Assembly (NCBI RefSeq): GCF_030272615.1
Contig: NC_081414.1
Span: forward strand, 817,728,396-817,792,395
DNA from: Cryptomeria japonica
Lineage: Eukaryota > Streptophyta > Pinopsida > Cupressales > Cupressaceae
Length of the DNA: 64,000 nucleotides
Direction: 5' to 3'
The position numbers and the translations under genes are program-made. Of the stretch, positions 13,101 through 24,801 are shown one piece after another (position 1 is the stretch's first letter; every line of letters begins with the position of its first letter). The notes below the pieces were generated by a model. It was given only the letters and a program-made list of their open reading frames with translations. It searched no databases and had not been told where the DNA came from.

Positions 13101-14281
13101 CCACACGAGGCTTGGATGGGCCGGAAGTTCGGATTAGGTTGCCAGGGTTACCAGTGTATGGGCCGGGACCTATGAAGACTTGCCATGGTATCCATACCAG
13201 GTTGTGTGATGACACTTGTCCCTACGTTCGCTAGTGTGTTGTCGTTTTGTCCTGCTTTGAGTACCTTTGAGAGTCGTCCTTTTGGTCTCTGCCCTTGTGA
13301 GTGTCGGTTTCAGGTTAGACCTTGGGTGGTGATGGTTCAGTTTTATGGATGCTCTCATGGACTCTTATGTTATTAGCTTTGATTATGTTCAGCTGGATCC
13401 TGTTCCTTGTAAGGATCGTTTATGTATTTATTGACCGGTGTGGTCGCTTGTATATTGCTTATGTATCGCCTTGATGGCTGGATTGTATAGTGTAACCTCT
13501 TGTACTCTTAACCTTATTATTTATCCGAGGGGGTCTTGCAGTTGCGCAGACCCGGAGATGTAGCCCTTTAGGGGTGAACTCCGAGATCATTACGATGTTA
13601 TGTGATGTATTCTCTTGTGTTTCTTTTATTCAGCTTTATCATGTATGATTAATTTATGTAAAATGGTTAAGTGGATAATGGAATTAACTTTGAAATGCTT
13701 ATATTCAATTCTATCTTGAATGCCATGTGGATCGAATGCATAATTGGTTGAGATGCGATTTATCGTAATGCATGGGTGATATCGTCCTTTTAATGCCATA
13801 AGTTAGAATATGAATGAATGTAACTTAGAGTAATGAATTATACTCAGTTGTTGTTAGGAATTTAAATATGCTTGGAAAGATCTCTTATGCTTTGATGAAA
13901 TCCTAGTGTATTAGAATGTAGATGTATGGGTTGCAATTTTTAAATGAAAAGCTTGAATGAGAATTAGGAATGGTTCTTAATGGATGAATCTTTATTGTGA
14001 TTTATATTTCCATCCTTTGAAAGAAATTATCCTGTTTATGAATTATCTCATTATTAAGATATTTAGCTTTTGGATTTATTGTGTGAGTTAAGTGAATTGT
14101 GAAATTTAAGTAATCTCGTTGGGAAACTCTTTAGGAGTTAGTTGAAGTCTTCCACTATGTAATCTGAATCTTTGTTATCTTGTTGCATCTTATGTGTTGT
14201 AACTTTATAAAAAAAAAAAATTTGCACTCTATTCTCGTTATTGTGGCTTATCCCTTCGGGGTTTCCTGGCGGGGCATTACA
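10140..14281 (+). repeat. 3' LTR of the LARD (4,142 bp)
   Basis: Near-identical to 2271-6408. It is followed by the second TSD copy CTAAT at 14282-14286. It contains a tandem 18-bp duplication (unit gccgcggtggccgcaggg, around 11690-11715) that is absent from the 5' LTR. Confidence 0.95.
11500..11830. other. GC-rich island inside the 3' LTR
   Basis: Counterpart of 3640-3955. The 18-bp duplication adds six codons to the open frames on both strands without closing them. Since the LTRs differ by only about 1 percent, this does not show selection. Confidence 0.6.
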
Positions 14282-14286
14282 CTAAT

Positions 14287-15591
14287 TATTGTTGTCTACG
14301 ATGTCACTTTATAGCACAAATAAGCTATAAATTCTAACACCCCATTTCATCTCAAGATAGTAATTTAAAAAATAAATAAAATCTTTTCCTAAAAATAACC
14401 CACACTTATCATGATGTCATCCATTAACTCATCGTAAATGGCAACTCTTTTATGAGAACACCTACCACTTTATTTTAGAATTACTCTCTTATATAATTTA
14501 TTGACAATACATAACCTCACTTATTAAATATTATTCGATCAAATTTATAACCCTACAATTAAATTTCTTTATTTCTTACTCTCATTAATTAAAAATAAAA
14601 ATTGCACCCACATAAACCAAATTAACTAAAAAGAAACATTACAATTACTACTTCCTCCCTGTAATCTCCTAGAAGTGATGAATCTTATGTTTTAGAATCT
14701 TTATATAAATTTTATCTTTTACAGATTAAGAGATAATCCGAATAATCTCTGGTCCTTTGCAAATTAAAATTTAAAATCTTCATGTAGCTTGTATTGCTCT
14801 TTATATTAAAAAATTTAATGACGTCAACCCTTTTATGATGTCCTTACAATGACTTTGGAAGTAACCATCTAAGAGGAGGGCAGGTTATTCAATATACATA
14901 GAATTATGATTATATCATTCAAAGAGTTTAGAGAGATTCAAAGGGAAGTGTGTGTATTAGAGTCTTAGAGAATTAGATTTAAACATATCAATTGTTAGAT
15001 CTTCATTAGACAAACACCAAAATAATTAATTTGGCATTGAGTGTGTTTTGTTTCTAACATTTATCATTTATTTATTTGAAATGAATCTATAAGCTATTTG
15101 TTTTCATCTAATAACATTTGAGATCTTCTTCTAGCCCATTTTAAAGGTGATTTGATGAAGAAATATATTTCAATAATTAAAAATGAACATTAATTTCAAT
15201 AAACTAATTTATATATAATTGTTTTCTATTAAAATATGTAGGGAAGGCCCCCAGCCCATTATAAATTTGAAACCCATTACATCGTATTTTGAATCAAGGC
15301 TTTGGGACTACTTATGTAACACTCTAACTTGAAAAATAAGAAGACTTGTTAGTGGGATATTTCTTCTAATAATATTTATATATTCTTACTCAATTTGAAA
15401 ATCAATATATAGATGGTGTAGTAACAATAACAAATCAATATATAGACCTATCTAGTAAGAATGAAAATATTGCTACAATGGAAAAGAGGGACATTCTCTA
15501 TAAATATATTATATAATTTTAATAAGAATATATATCAGATAACTATTATATAATAGGATTTTATCTTTTGGATGATAGAAGCTCTACCTTT
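14287..15591. other. Region downstream of the terpene synthase stop, no gene seen
   Basis: 1.3 kb of AT-rich DNA between the right TSD of the LARD and the stop codon of the terpene synthase pseudogene. It should contain the former 3' UTR, transcribed right to left. I could not pick a convincing polyadenylation site, and no ORF or element termini were recognised. Confidence 0.5.
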
Positions 15592-15753
15592 TTAGAATTT
15601 TATTGGATCAACACGAATTTTCTTTATCCATTGCTTGTTTCCTTTGTCATGATATGAAAAGCCATCTCCAAATACATAGAAACATTGCAATCCTTTGTTG
15701 AGGTTGAAGCTTATCTTTTCCCAATCAAGCAAAGCACTATCTTGATTTAGAAA
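15592..15753 (-). pseudogene. Terpene synthase exon 9, 3' fragment with the stop codon
   Basis: Encodes the C-terminus, including GLQCFYVFGDGFSYHDKG and the ending VDPIKF followed by TAA at 15592-15594. The GDGFS and final xxPIxx patterns are typical of conifer TPS C-termini. Its 5' edge, TTTCT on the minus strand (AGAAA at 15749-15753), is the target duplication of the Gypsy element. Removing one TSD copy and the element joins this fragment in frame to 35624-35763 through the residues TWEFLNQDS. Confidence 0.95.
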
Positions 15754-16918
15754 TGTTGTGCCTATTAAGTGTGATACCTGCAACTGCAACACAAACACTC
15801 AATAGACCATTACAAGCATGGTTAGCAAATTAAAAGAAACTGAAAGGTAAACCATGACAAAGTGACCTATCATCTCCTAAGAGATGAGAGTATGGATTTG
15901 ATCTTAGATCCGGATAAGCAATCCTAGTGACTTGACTACACCTAGACAGAGGATTTGAAATGATGATGTTGTGCAAGCTATATGAGATTGATTATGCTAG
16001 ATTGATCCAAGAGTCTAATTAAGCTAATGATATGCATGATTAAGCTATGATGATGATGTAATTAAGCTAGAAAAGAGATTGATTAAGCTACATGATTCAA
16101 CAATTAAGCTAGAAAATGATCAAATTAAGCTAAATCTAAGATGCAATTGCCTATAACAACAATGCTCAAATGATATGCCTATAGTAACAGTGCCGAAATT
16201 GATAATGAGATGGGATCATTTGTGCTCCAAAATGGGGGATATTTATAGGATTTCCAAGGCTAGGGGTGAGGTGGTAGGAATCAATAGTTAAGATTGAGTC
16301 TGAAGATATCAAGGGTGAAATTGGAGGTTGGAGAAGAGGTTGGAGGGAGGGACACTTGTCATCTCTACGGTGACAAGTGTCAAGGATCCTTGCTCATAAG
16401 AGGGAAAGTGTCCAAGAGAGGAGACATGTGGCCAAAGTGCCATGTGTCTCAAGGGGAGAATATCCATACCATAGGAGGTTAGGATAAGGAGGTTAGAATG
16501 TGCAAGATAGGATAGGGTTAGGCAAACCCAAGGTTAGGTGGAATGGGTTAGGTTAGAGGGATGGTTAGGCTAGGTGGTTAGAAGTTAGGAGGCATGTGGG
16601 TAATTTGAATTTAAAAATTCAAATAATAGGAAAAGACTAAATAATTTTCAATAACTCATAAATTGATTTGTTTTAATTAATAAGAGGATTAGAAGAATTG
16701 ATTGAAAGTGGGGGGGGGGGGATTAATGAGTTTGAATTAATTAATCAGAGGGGACCGTTGAAATGAACCTATTAAATAAATCCTTAGATTTATTAATAAG
16801 TAGATAAAATGGAGAAATTAATCAAATTGCTAATGAATTCAATTAAATTAGGAAGGGGGATTAATTAAATAATTGCTTGTTTAATTAATTATCTTCAGAC
16901 CATTTTTAGGTGTATACA
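15754..16918 (-). repeat. 3' LTR of G1
   Basis: Starts (plus strand) tgttgtgcctatt and ends ggtgtataca. Compared with the other LTR it contains about 87 extra bases (roughly 15783-15870) framed by acct on both sides. A poly-G run lies at 16711-16721. Confidence 0.9.
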
Positions 16919-16936
16919 TTTTGCCCCTCTTTGAAG
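16919..16936 (-). other. Polypurine tract of G1
   Basis: On the minus strand AAAGAGGGGCAAAA runs directly into the LTR start TGTATACACC. This fixes the element orientation. Confidence 0.85.
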
Positions 16937-18640
16937 CAAGGTTTGATGACGCATTGATTCAAAGAATAATCTCCTTTTAATGATGATATTGGTTCGATAG
17001 GATGCCCCAGACATTGATTAATAAATTGTGGTACAATGATGCCCCCTCAGGAGATCAATTGAGATAATTTATTTTTGGAGTGTGTGAAGTGTTATGAAAT
17101 TGATGTCCCAATTAGAAATAATTCGATTTGTACAACTGTGGTTGATGAAAGTGCGAGTTCTACGATCAGGATGATGTGGTTATTGATTATTGATAAAGCT
17201 TGATTGAGGAGATTGATAAGATCAAGATTCAGTCTGGTTTCAGGAATGACACCATTTGTATAAGACAAAGATGATCAAAGCATTTGGTTTCAGGAATGAT
17301 ATATCCTATATAAGACTTGATCAGAATGTTTGGTTCCAGGAAAGATACATATTGTATAAGACATGATAGAATTGATTTAGATGCGATCGATTGATAGAAT
17401 TGATAAGGTTTATTAAGTAAAGAAGACAGTTTGTTGATATCAAGTTGCAGAAAGATTCAGATATGCTGATGTTGGTTCTGTTGAGGGAGTAACATAAAAC
17501 TTGCGTTGGGTCAACAATATCTAGAGAGAGATGAGTCATCGGTCTAATTGTGTATACACTTATGATGATACCTTGATGATTCTTGCGATAGATTTAACCT
17601 TGGATATGATGATCGTGCGGGAACCCATGCAAGAATGAAATGCAAACTAAATGCAAAGCTACGACCGGACCAGTCACTGGGTTATTGCATTTTGGCATCA
17701 TTGAGATTTTTTAAATGTGGAAAGTGGGTGCAAACATCAATGGTATAATTAAATCATTATGACTAAAGCATTACTTTCCTGGAGTTTGATATTGTAAGTT
17801 AGCACAAGCATCGAGGTATAATTGAACCAAGATGACCTGAGTGTTACTTGCGTAAAACAGGTAGTATCAACCATTTCAATATGCAAATTGGAAATGTCTT
17901 CGATGATACTCTAATGATCATGTCCCGAGACAAATTTGCACATATTAATGATTAATTTACAGACAATAGACAAGAAAAATATCATGTTCCTTCCTTGTCC
18001 CTCTAGTCAGAGACATCATGGAGTCACTGAGAAATCATAATAGCAAAAATCAAGATAGAAAAGTTGAACCAAAGTGTTAAAATCCTTATCCAAAAGATAC
18101 CATCCATTGAAAAGTGTGTGATGTGCTTAGACTGACATGTGATAGTTAGATGGTTAACAATTTGATCTCGTGTTCAACGTTGGATGTGTCTCTATTTTTG
18201 CTTGATAAGAGTTGCCTAACTATTGTTCTACCTGTTTGAATAAGATCAAAATGATCAATAATTTTGCCCCTAGCTAGGAGCAGGATTTTTCCCCAAGCCT
18301 AGAAACAAAGTCATTATGATATACTGAATGATCCAAACCATGGCAAGAAGCCACCCAGGATGCCTACGTATGTACAAAGGCTTATGATGGATATGAACAA
18401 CACTGATGGAAAATGAATGCAAGCGGAAGGATGCATGAACTAATAGATGGAAGAGCTAGCAGATAGATAGCACCTATTTGCCAAGTTTTCACCATCTGTT
18501 TTTATTGCATTTTTTCTCATATTTAATTTTTTTTTTCCCTGTTTTTCACCATTTTTGCATTTTCTGATTATTCACTATTTTTGGATTTTTTTGCTTTTTC
18601 ACTGTTTTGGATTTTTCTGCTTTTTCACCATTTTGGGATT
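16937..18640 (-). mobile_element. G1 3' spacer with short degenerate tandem repeats, no ORF
   Basis: 1.7 kb between integrase and polypurine tract. At 17221-17385 a unit of about 55 bp beginning ggtttcaggaatga and containing tataagac occurs three times with drift. At 18480-18660 a pyrimidine-rich stretch repeats a unit around ctttttcaccattttggga about five times. No protein domain was recognised. Confidence 0.65.
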
Positions 18641-18974
18641 TTTTGCTTTTTCAGACATAAAACTTCTTGAGATGCATGTTATTGATGGATTCCTCGAGCT
18701 GATCCTCATCCTGTGTTGATAGCTGATATACTCTTGACCCAAACACTATTGTGACCACAAATGGACCTAACCAGTTTGGTTCAAACTTCCCTTTCTTTTC
18801 TCGATCTGCCTAGTTGTGTGGATTTTCTTTGAGCACTAGTTCCCCTACTTGAAATGTTCTTGGTTTGACCTTGTGATTATAACTGCGGCACATTCTTTGT
18901 TGATATACCTTTAAATGATCAAAGACATTTTGTCTTCATTCAAGGATTAATTCTAACTCCTGCAATCTAGATAC
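18641..18974 (-). pseudogene. G1 integrase, C-terminal part (beyond N1)
   Basis: Minus-strand reading gives LVLKENPHN and GKFEPNWLGPFVV then SRVYQLSTQDEDQLEESINN, the usual integrase C-terminal end of plant Gypsy elements (the FxPNWxGPF block). It continues from 25594 onward. The break lies at the N1 target site GATAC. Confidence 0.8.
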
Positions 18975-19750
18975 TATTAGGATCCCCAAAGATACTGAGA
19001 GGGGGGGTGAATCGGTATCTAATCGGTTAATTGATTTTATTAACTTATTAAATGAGAAGCATTCCAAAACTATGTACCAATAAACCAAAATTAATGCAAT
19101 AAATAAGAACAACAACCACAACATGAAAGACACATCATAAAACTATATTTTTAATGAGGAAACCCGGTGTGGGAAAAACCTCGATGGGATTTGTGACCCA
19201 CAATATTCACTTATTGGACAATAAGAGAATATTACTGTTACAATAGGGGCTTGCACATGCAGGAAGGCCAACTACCTAAAGCTCACTGCTTACATACAAA
19301 AGAGAAGTCTCACTGACTTACAAAAATGGATTATGAAAATCCGATGTCATGTACTGCTACAAAAGGGCATCTGTTATGCTAGATCTAGTACCAGTTTAAG
19401 CTCTGCAACTTCCAAAACCTTATACCAAACTCTACCTTAGTATTCGCACATATTATCCATCATATATCCTACATACAAATGTTCTCTAATATCTCACACT
19501 TATATATGAGCCTTATTAAAATACGCCTTGTTGGCTTTCAAAAAGATATTACAATTAATTACATTTTGTAATAAATAAAATCCTGTCAGCCAGGGTGTCG
19601 ATAATCAATCTTTTTGGTGCTGGTGAATGTATGCCAGTGTAGAGTTTGTCAGTACTGATGCCTGCCGGTATAGTATGATTGTAAGGTTGCCATCAATGAC
19701 AATACCTTTAATCACCTACAATTTCTCATTGGAGTGTGCATTTGCCAACA
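18975..19750 (-). repeat. 3' LTR of N1
   Basis: Plus strand starts tattaggatcccc (the original TG has become TA) and ends gcatttgccaaca. It is directly followed by atctccccctttggcattg, the PPT read on the minus strand. Confidence 0.92.
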
Positions 19751-19959
19751 ATCTCCCCCTTTGGCATTGATGGCAACACTCATGAGAAAAATCCAAAAAG
19801 TGTCCAAAAAAAGTTTGTCCAAAAGAATCTACCAAAACTGTATTACCAAAAAGTGTGCTCCCCCTAAGCTGATGATGTCTTCTGCTAATCATTTTTCTCA
19901 TCTCCACTACTCCCCCTTTGGAATCAATGACAAAGGTTGTCATTCAATGTCAATTGAGT

Positions 19960-22900
19960 GTGGTTCTTGCCTAGATCCTTGTAATTTGTTTATTACAATC
20001 TGATAAATTTCTATTAAGGCAACATTTAGAGTGTATTTTCTCTTCTGGTGTCTTAAGTCTTGGAACAAGAGCCTCAAAAATATCTTTTCTCAAAGACATG
20101 AGGATATCCAGTTTAGGACTTAGTTTGCATTTAAGTTCTTTTGCCTTAAATTTTATCGTTTCCTTGTCTTTCTCAAGCTTTTCTATTTTCTCTTCAAAAA
20201 GTGCAATTTCCTGTTCAATTATTGATATTGAGTTTGATGATCCTATCAAGTTGTCAACAATATCATTTATTTTCTTATGGGGCTATGCCGATATCTTTAT
20301 CTATGTCTTTTGTCAAAATGTTTGTTTTACATGTGTCTCTATACAATTTCTTGAAGTCCAAAATTGCTTTACCTAATATTGGTAATAAGGTTTCCATATG
20401 TTCCTTATTATTCTTAACTTTCTCCTCAAATAATTTTTCCTTCTCCTTATTCATTCTCTCAGAAGGTGTCTTCATTTATCTAATCCAATATTATTAGGTT
20501 GTCGGTTATATACTTAGACAATGTGTATAATTGGCTCAAGGAATCTTTATTTTCTATGTTACACTTTGGAGCTATCATCTTCAAAATTGGTAAAGTATCA
20601 TTTGTAACCTTATACGCCTATGCATTACACTCTATTATTTTCTTTATTGAATCTAAGAGTACCTCAGTTACATTGGTTGGTCTAAATTCAGACATAGATG
20701 TACCAGATGACTGTCCAACTATTTTCACAATCTGTAAACCATCGGTGGTTCTGATAGCTTTGCTTTCCTCTTTCTCTGGAGGATCTGTTTGTGTTTGCAT
20801 TTCCACTACCAAAGGCTTAGGTTTGTCAGATGTAGCCAGTGGTACTATCTAAGTATGTACCTATGAATCCTATTGCTCTACCTGTTTTTCAATGTTTTCC
20901 TCAGCAAGAGCCTGTTGCTCTGATGGTTTCTCTTTGTTTATGCTTTAGATGATTTCATTGTGTCATCCACTGCTGATTTCTCTTTGTTTACCTTAGTACT
21001 ATCTACTGTCGGTGACTTAGTAGCTACATTAATGTGTGTACGTGTGATATTGCCTTTCCTGTATCCAGGAGATCATTTGGTGCTTCAGTTTGTTCTTCTG
21101 CCCCAATTCCAATGTTTTCAACTGCAATAGTTTCTATTGGTGGCTCTATTGCCACATCCCTCTTGTCAGTTGTTTCTTTATCTACCACAATATTGACTTC
21201 CTATCTATCAATGTTCATTGTGTATAACACCTTAGAGTCAGGATTTGTTTCCTCGTGTGGTGTATTCATACTCTCTGTTGCCGGTTGTGTGTCAGTAGTT
21301 TGTACCGGTGGAGTATCAAAGGTTGGTGGGGGTAAATTATCTGTTATCTTTAGGCTTGGAGGTCCACCTACCTTACCTTTCCCCTTATCCTTTTGGTAGA
21401 CTTTGATAGTCTTTGGTCTCTTTAGTTCTTCTTGTTTTTCCTTCTCAACAAAAAATATGTCCCACTTATCTGCATCTCTTATGATATTTCATTTACTCTT
21501 CCTACCATTAATGCTACATGTCGGTGTCTAGTTGAGAATACTATCCGGTTAGATTCATTGATTAGCTCATCAATCTCTTGAGTGGAGTTCATTGGGTGAA
21601 CTGCAAGTAGTTTTTCTATTTTGATTTTCTTATCTAGTTCAACAATAGCTAGCCTTCTAGCTTCTAATCCTCTATACAAGTCATTTGGTATATCATCTAC
21701 AATCTCCATCAAAAATCTCTTATAAATGTCTAAGTGTAAGATTACACTATTTTATATGCTCTCCTTTTCATCATTGGATAGTGTATTATACAGTTTGTTG
21801 ATGTTTGTCATTTTTCCATCTTCAGTGATCTCTTCCAAAAGTTTGTCAAAAGGAGGAATAACCCATTTTTGTTTCCTCTTCTTTGGTGTCAATTTCTTAG
21901 CTGGAGGCCTAACTACCTATTGTTTTTCTCTTGTCTTCCTGGGTGTGGGTGAGGGTGCTGGTGAGGGTTTTCTCTTTCTTTCTACCCTTTTGAATTCAAC
22001 CAGTATCTCATTATCAGAAGAAGTAGCAACTGGTGAGAGATGTATCTCCGGTTGTAGTCCTTCCAATTCACTCTCCTTAATACCAGTTTTATTCAAAACA
22101 TCTTCCTTTATTGCTTTAGCCTACCTTGAACCTCTTCTAGCTATCTGCTTAGTTTTCTTAACTCTTTTCTAAGATTGAATGCCGCTTTCAATTGTTTCAG
22201 CATTGCCAAAAACTTTTTCTGCCAGTTCCTTAGGGGCTTCTAAGAGGGCTTTTGCATAAGTTTCAACTATATTGTCATCTTCCTCATATCCCATCTCTAT
22301 AACCCAAACAATTCTAGGGATAACTGCCTCCATCCAGATTTCATCTTTCTTGATCACAAAGCATATCTCCTTTTGATACTTATCAACAATTTCTTGAGAT
22401 AGCCTTATCCTTGTCTTCATTCTTTCTTTCAAAGTTTGAATGTATTCATTTATATTTTTCTCTCTGTCATCTCCCATATTGTTCAGTATATCTGACAGTT
22501 GTTTTCCTATCGATATATCAAAACCAAAGTCTTTCCTACCAATACCGGGTACTTCCTTAGTAATGTACAACATTAAGCACACAAGCAGGTTGCCAAATCT
22601 AGAAGTTCCTTTCTTATCACCTTTGATTTTCTTCATGTTGTCTATCAGTTCATCTTTAAGCCACTCACATACATCAATTCTTGCATTGTCATTCACCATC
22701 TCATATGCACTTTTAATACATAAGCTAGAGACTGAGTTTAGTCTATTTTCACGTGTAGCCTTATAACCAAGAATCATGCTAACAAATCTAACATTTATAT
22801 CTTTCACATCATTTACTCTTAGGGATCTTTTATCAAATGTTGCACTAGTTAGGGTCATCACAGTGTCATTTTAAACTTTCTTTGTTCTATCAGGCTTTCT

Positions 22901-23341
22901 ATCAGTGGAAGGTAAGCCTGTCACTGCCCTAACTGCCTCTTTAGTAATCTTATGGATGGAATCCAACTAAAATAACTCACCATGTACTCTGCTCAAGACT
23001 ACCCTTATCACATCTTTAGGAAAATCGGGGATACTAAGAATGTCCACAAAGCCTAGGGTTTCCACAATCTTGTGTTCCGGTTTAACATTACCATGTTCAT
23101 CACAAATTACAGTCCTATACATGTTCATTATTTCTTCAGCTCCTAGTTCCTCAATATGACAATGTATATACATTCTAGGATCTTCTGCATAAACTACTCC
23201 CTTAGGTACTTTTGAGAATGCTCCTAGGGTATCATCTTTCTTTGCAATTTCGGGAATAAGTTTGAACATGGGTCTAGGGTGCTTGATAACCTTAATCACA
23301 ATAGGGTTTGTAATAAATTCAGGTGCAGATGAAGAAGCCAT
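19960..23341 (-). pseudogene. N1 ORF-B: long accessory protein of unknown function
   Basis: Starts MASSSAPEFITNPIVIKVIK at 23341. Recognisable blocks shared with N2 include VVYAEDPRMYIHCHIEELGA, KRSLRVNDVKDINVRF, SSLCIKSAYEM, VCEWLKDELIDNMKKIK and KKDEIWMEAVIPR. The first 540 codons stay in one frame, broken by stops such as TAG for the Trp of FFWLDA. TAA at 21479-21481 coincides with a TAA in N2. Beyond it the protein continues as a charged, coiled-coil-rich region (20275-20475, 19971-20249) with two or more frameshifts. I recognise no enzyme motif. The middle part faintly recalls the plant Transposase_32-type domain, too weakly to assign. Confidence 0.78.
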
Positions 23342-23483
23342 AGTTATAAATACCTTAATCTTCTTTTAGGATGATTGCTTGGATGAATTGCTTCACTTTT
23401 TGCTAAGGATGCCTTCACTCAGGATTTTCGTGCTCTCTGGAGATTTGAATGCTCGGTGAATGAAAAAAGAGCCAAAACACTTG

Positions 23484-23493
23484 CTTTATAATG
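23484..23493 (-). promoter_or_regulatory. TATA-like box upstream of N1 ORF-B
   Basis: ATTATAAAGC on the minus strand about 145 nt before the ORF-B ATG at 23341. N2 has TTTATAAAATAAGG at nearly the same distance, and both are followed by TTTTGGCTC. Shared position and context suggest an internal promoter. Confidence 0.5.
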
Positions 23494-23589
23494 TTATTTC
23501 TTTCAACTACCACATTTAATGCCTGTCAGTTAAGTCAAAACTTAACTCATCTTCAGATAAAGAAGTAATCCAACTTCTCACCATCAACC

Positions 23590-24787
23590 GAGGGTAAACT
23601 AGCATGTTTTTCAATTTGTTGTCATACCCTCAAAGGATTATTTCTCAATTAGATGAAGGATCTCCTTCCGGTAGAGTGATACTCTGTTCTACTAGTAAAG
23701 GAATAGCTTCACTAACATTCATGTTAGACTTTCTAATCCAATGTTTTGAAGATTCTTTCTTTACCTCTTCAACCTTTTCTTTACCTTTCAAGCTGGGTCC
23801 TTTGTTATTTGTCGGCGATGCCTTCTACAAAATTTTGCAATATGTGCAATCTTGTTACAAGCATAACAAGTCACATTGTTTTTCTAAATAGCTTTCCCAT
23901 ATCCTATGCCGTTATGTGTTCTGCATTGATTAGATAGATGTCCAAATATTCCACAAATATAACATCTTACATTCATTCTACAATTTGCATTTAGAGCATT
24001 GACCGATGGGTGCATTATTATTCTGATAGTTTATAGATCTACAATAATTTTCTCTATGACCGTACTTGTTACAGTCAAAGCATTTTTCATTGAATTTATA
24101 AGCATTAGGTTGTCTTACCGGTTTGCTGTGATCATGTTTGTTTGCAGTGCCGAAGCTTTCACCAACTTCAAAGCCAAGGCCATTAGTGTCACCATTAGGT
24201 TTCTGATTCTTCAGCATGTCATCAAGTTCTTCTGAACTTTTCTTGAATTTCTCCTTGTGTTGATTTGCAGTAGCCAACTCATTTTCTAAGAAATATTTTT
24301 GTCTCATGAGTACAGTTTTATCATGTTCTAAGTGAATTAGATCTGTCTTTAGCATATCATTCTCATGACTGAGTCTTATATTTTCATTTTCATCGTCATT
24401 GATTCTTCTAGCCAAATCATCTTGAATCTTCTTTCTATCTTCAATGTCCTTACAAAATCTCATAGACATATCTTGCATCTCATTCTTCATTGTACTATTT
24501 TATTGTCTTAGTTTGTTCACCAGATCATTAAGAGTTTCTTTCTCATCATCATCACTCCGCATCTTCTCAGAAAGTTCTCTTCTTTTGTTCCTAGCAATAG
24601 TGAGATTTTTCTGAAGTCCTTGAATGATTTCCTGTGCAGCCTTTAGATCATCTTCAAGTTTGAAATTGTTCACTTTTTCTGCATCATAATCTGCAAGAGA
24701 TGTTTCTAGTTGTTTCCTCAAGTTTTCCATCTCTACCAGTGTCAGAATCTTCCTCAAGTTGTTAGGCTTTTGAAAATAGAGGACCAA
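23590..24787 (-). pseudogene. N1 ORF-A: Gag-like coiled coil plus CCHC knuckles
   Basis: Starts MENLRKQLETSLADYDAEKV and runs as a heptad-rich coiled coil (NKRRELSEKM; NENIRLSHENDMLKTDLIHL) into NQHKEKFKKSSEELDDMLKN and then CCHC knuckles beginning CFDCNKYGHRENYC. Later knuckles read CYICGIFGHLSNQC and CYACNKIAHIAKFC. The motif FKKSSEELDDMLKNQ plus knuckle is what follows the UBN2 domain in Gag of Sirevirus-like Copia elements, but the UBN2 domain itself is absent. Stops at 24497 and 23975 break the frame. The product would bind RNA and multimerise (inference). Confidence 0.8.
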
Positions 24788-24801
24788 GCTCTAATACCAA
24801 T

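Larger units (their letters stand above)
2271..14281 (+). mobile_element. Complete LARD-type non-autonomous LTR retrotransposon, 12,011 bp
   Basis: Two near-identical LTRs (2271-6408, 4,138 bp; 10140-14281, 4,142 bp) flank a 3,731-bp internal region. The 5-bp target duplication CTAAT lies at 2266-2270 and 14282-14286. The LTRs start TGTAGTACCCC and end GGGGCATTACA. A primer-binding site matching the 3' end of initiator Met-tRNA (TGGTATCAGAGC) follows the 5' LTR, and a G-rich polypurine tract precedes the 3' LTR. No gag, protease, RT, RNase H or integrase motif is readable in any frame of the internal region, so mobility must come from enzymes in trans. Known Triticeae LARDs have a similar plan (about 4.4-kb LTRs, about 3.5-kb non-coding core). 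The termini plus the TTTGGTATCAGAGC start resemble Tekay/Del chromoviruses, so such a Gypsy element is the inferred partner. A hand comparison of the LTRs finds roughly 35-40 substitutions, about 1 percent, making this the youngest large insertion here. Confidence 0.93.

Noticed and set aside
15592-15798. A separate small gene at the left edge of G1
   Set aside because: The first codons come from the LTR. The rest is exon 9 of the terpene synthase, shown by the TSD join to 35624.
20098-22172. Several plus-strand ORFs of 90-150 codons within N1
   Set aside because: They are hydrophobic mirror frames of the lysine-rich ORF-B on the minus strand. The same shadows occur in N2.
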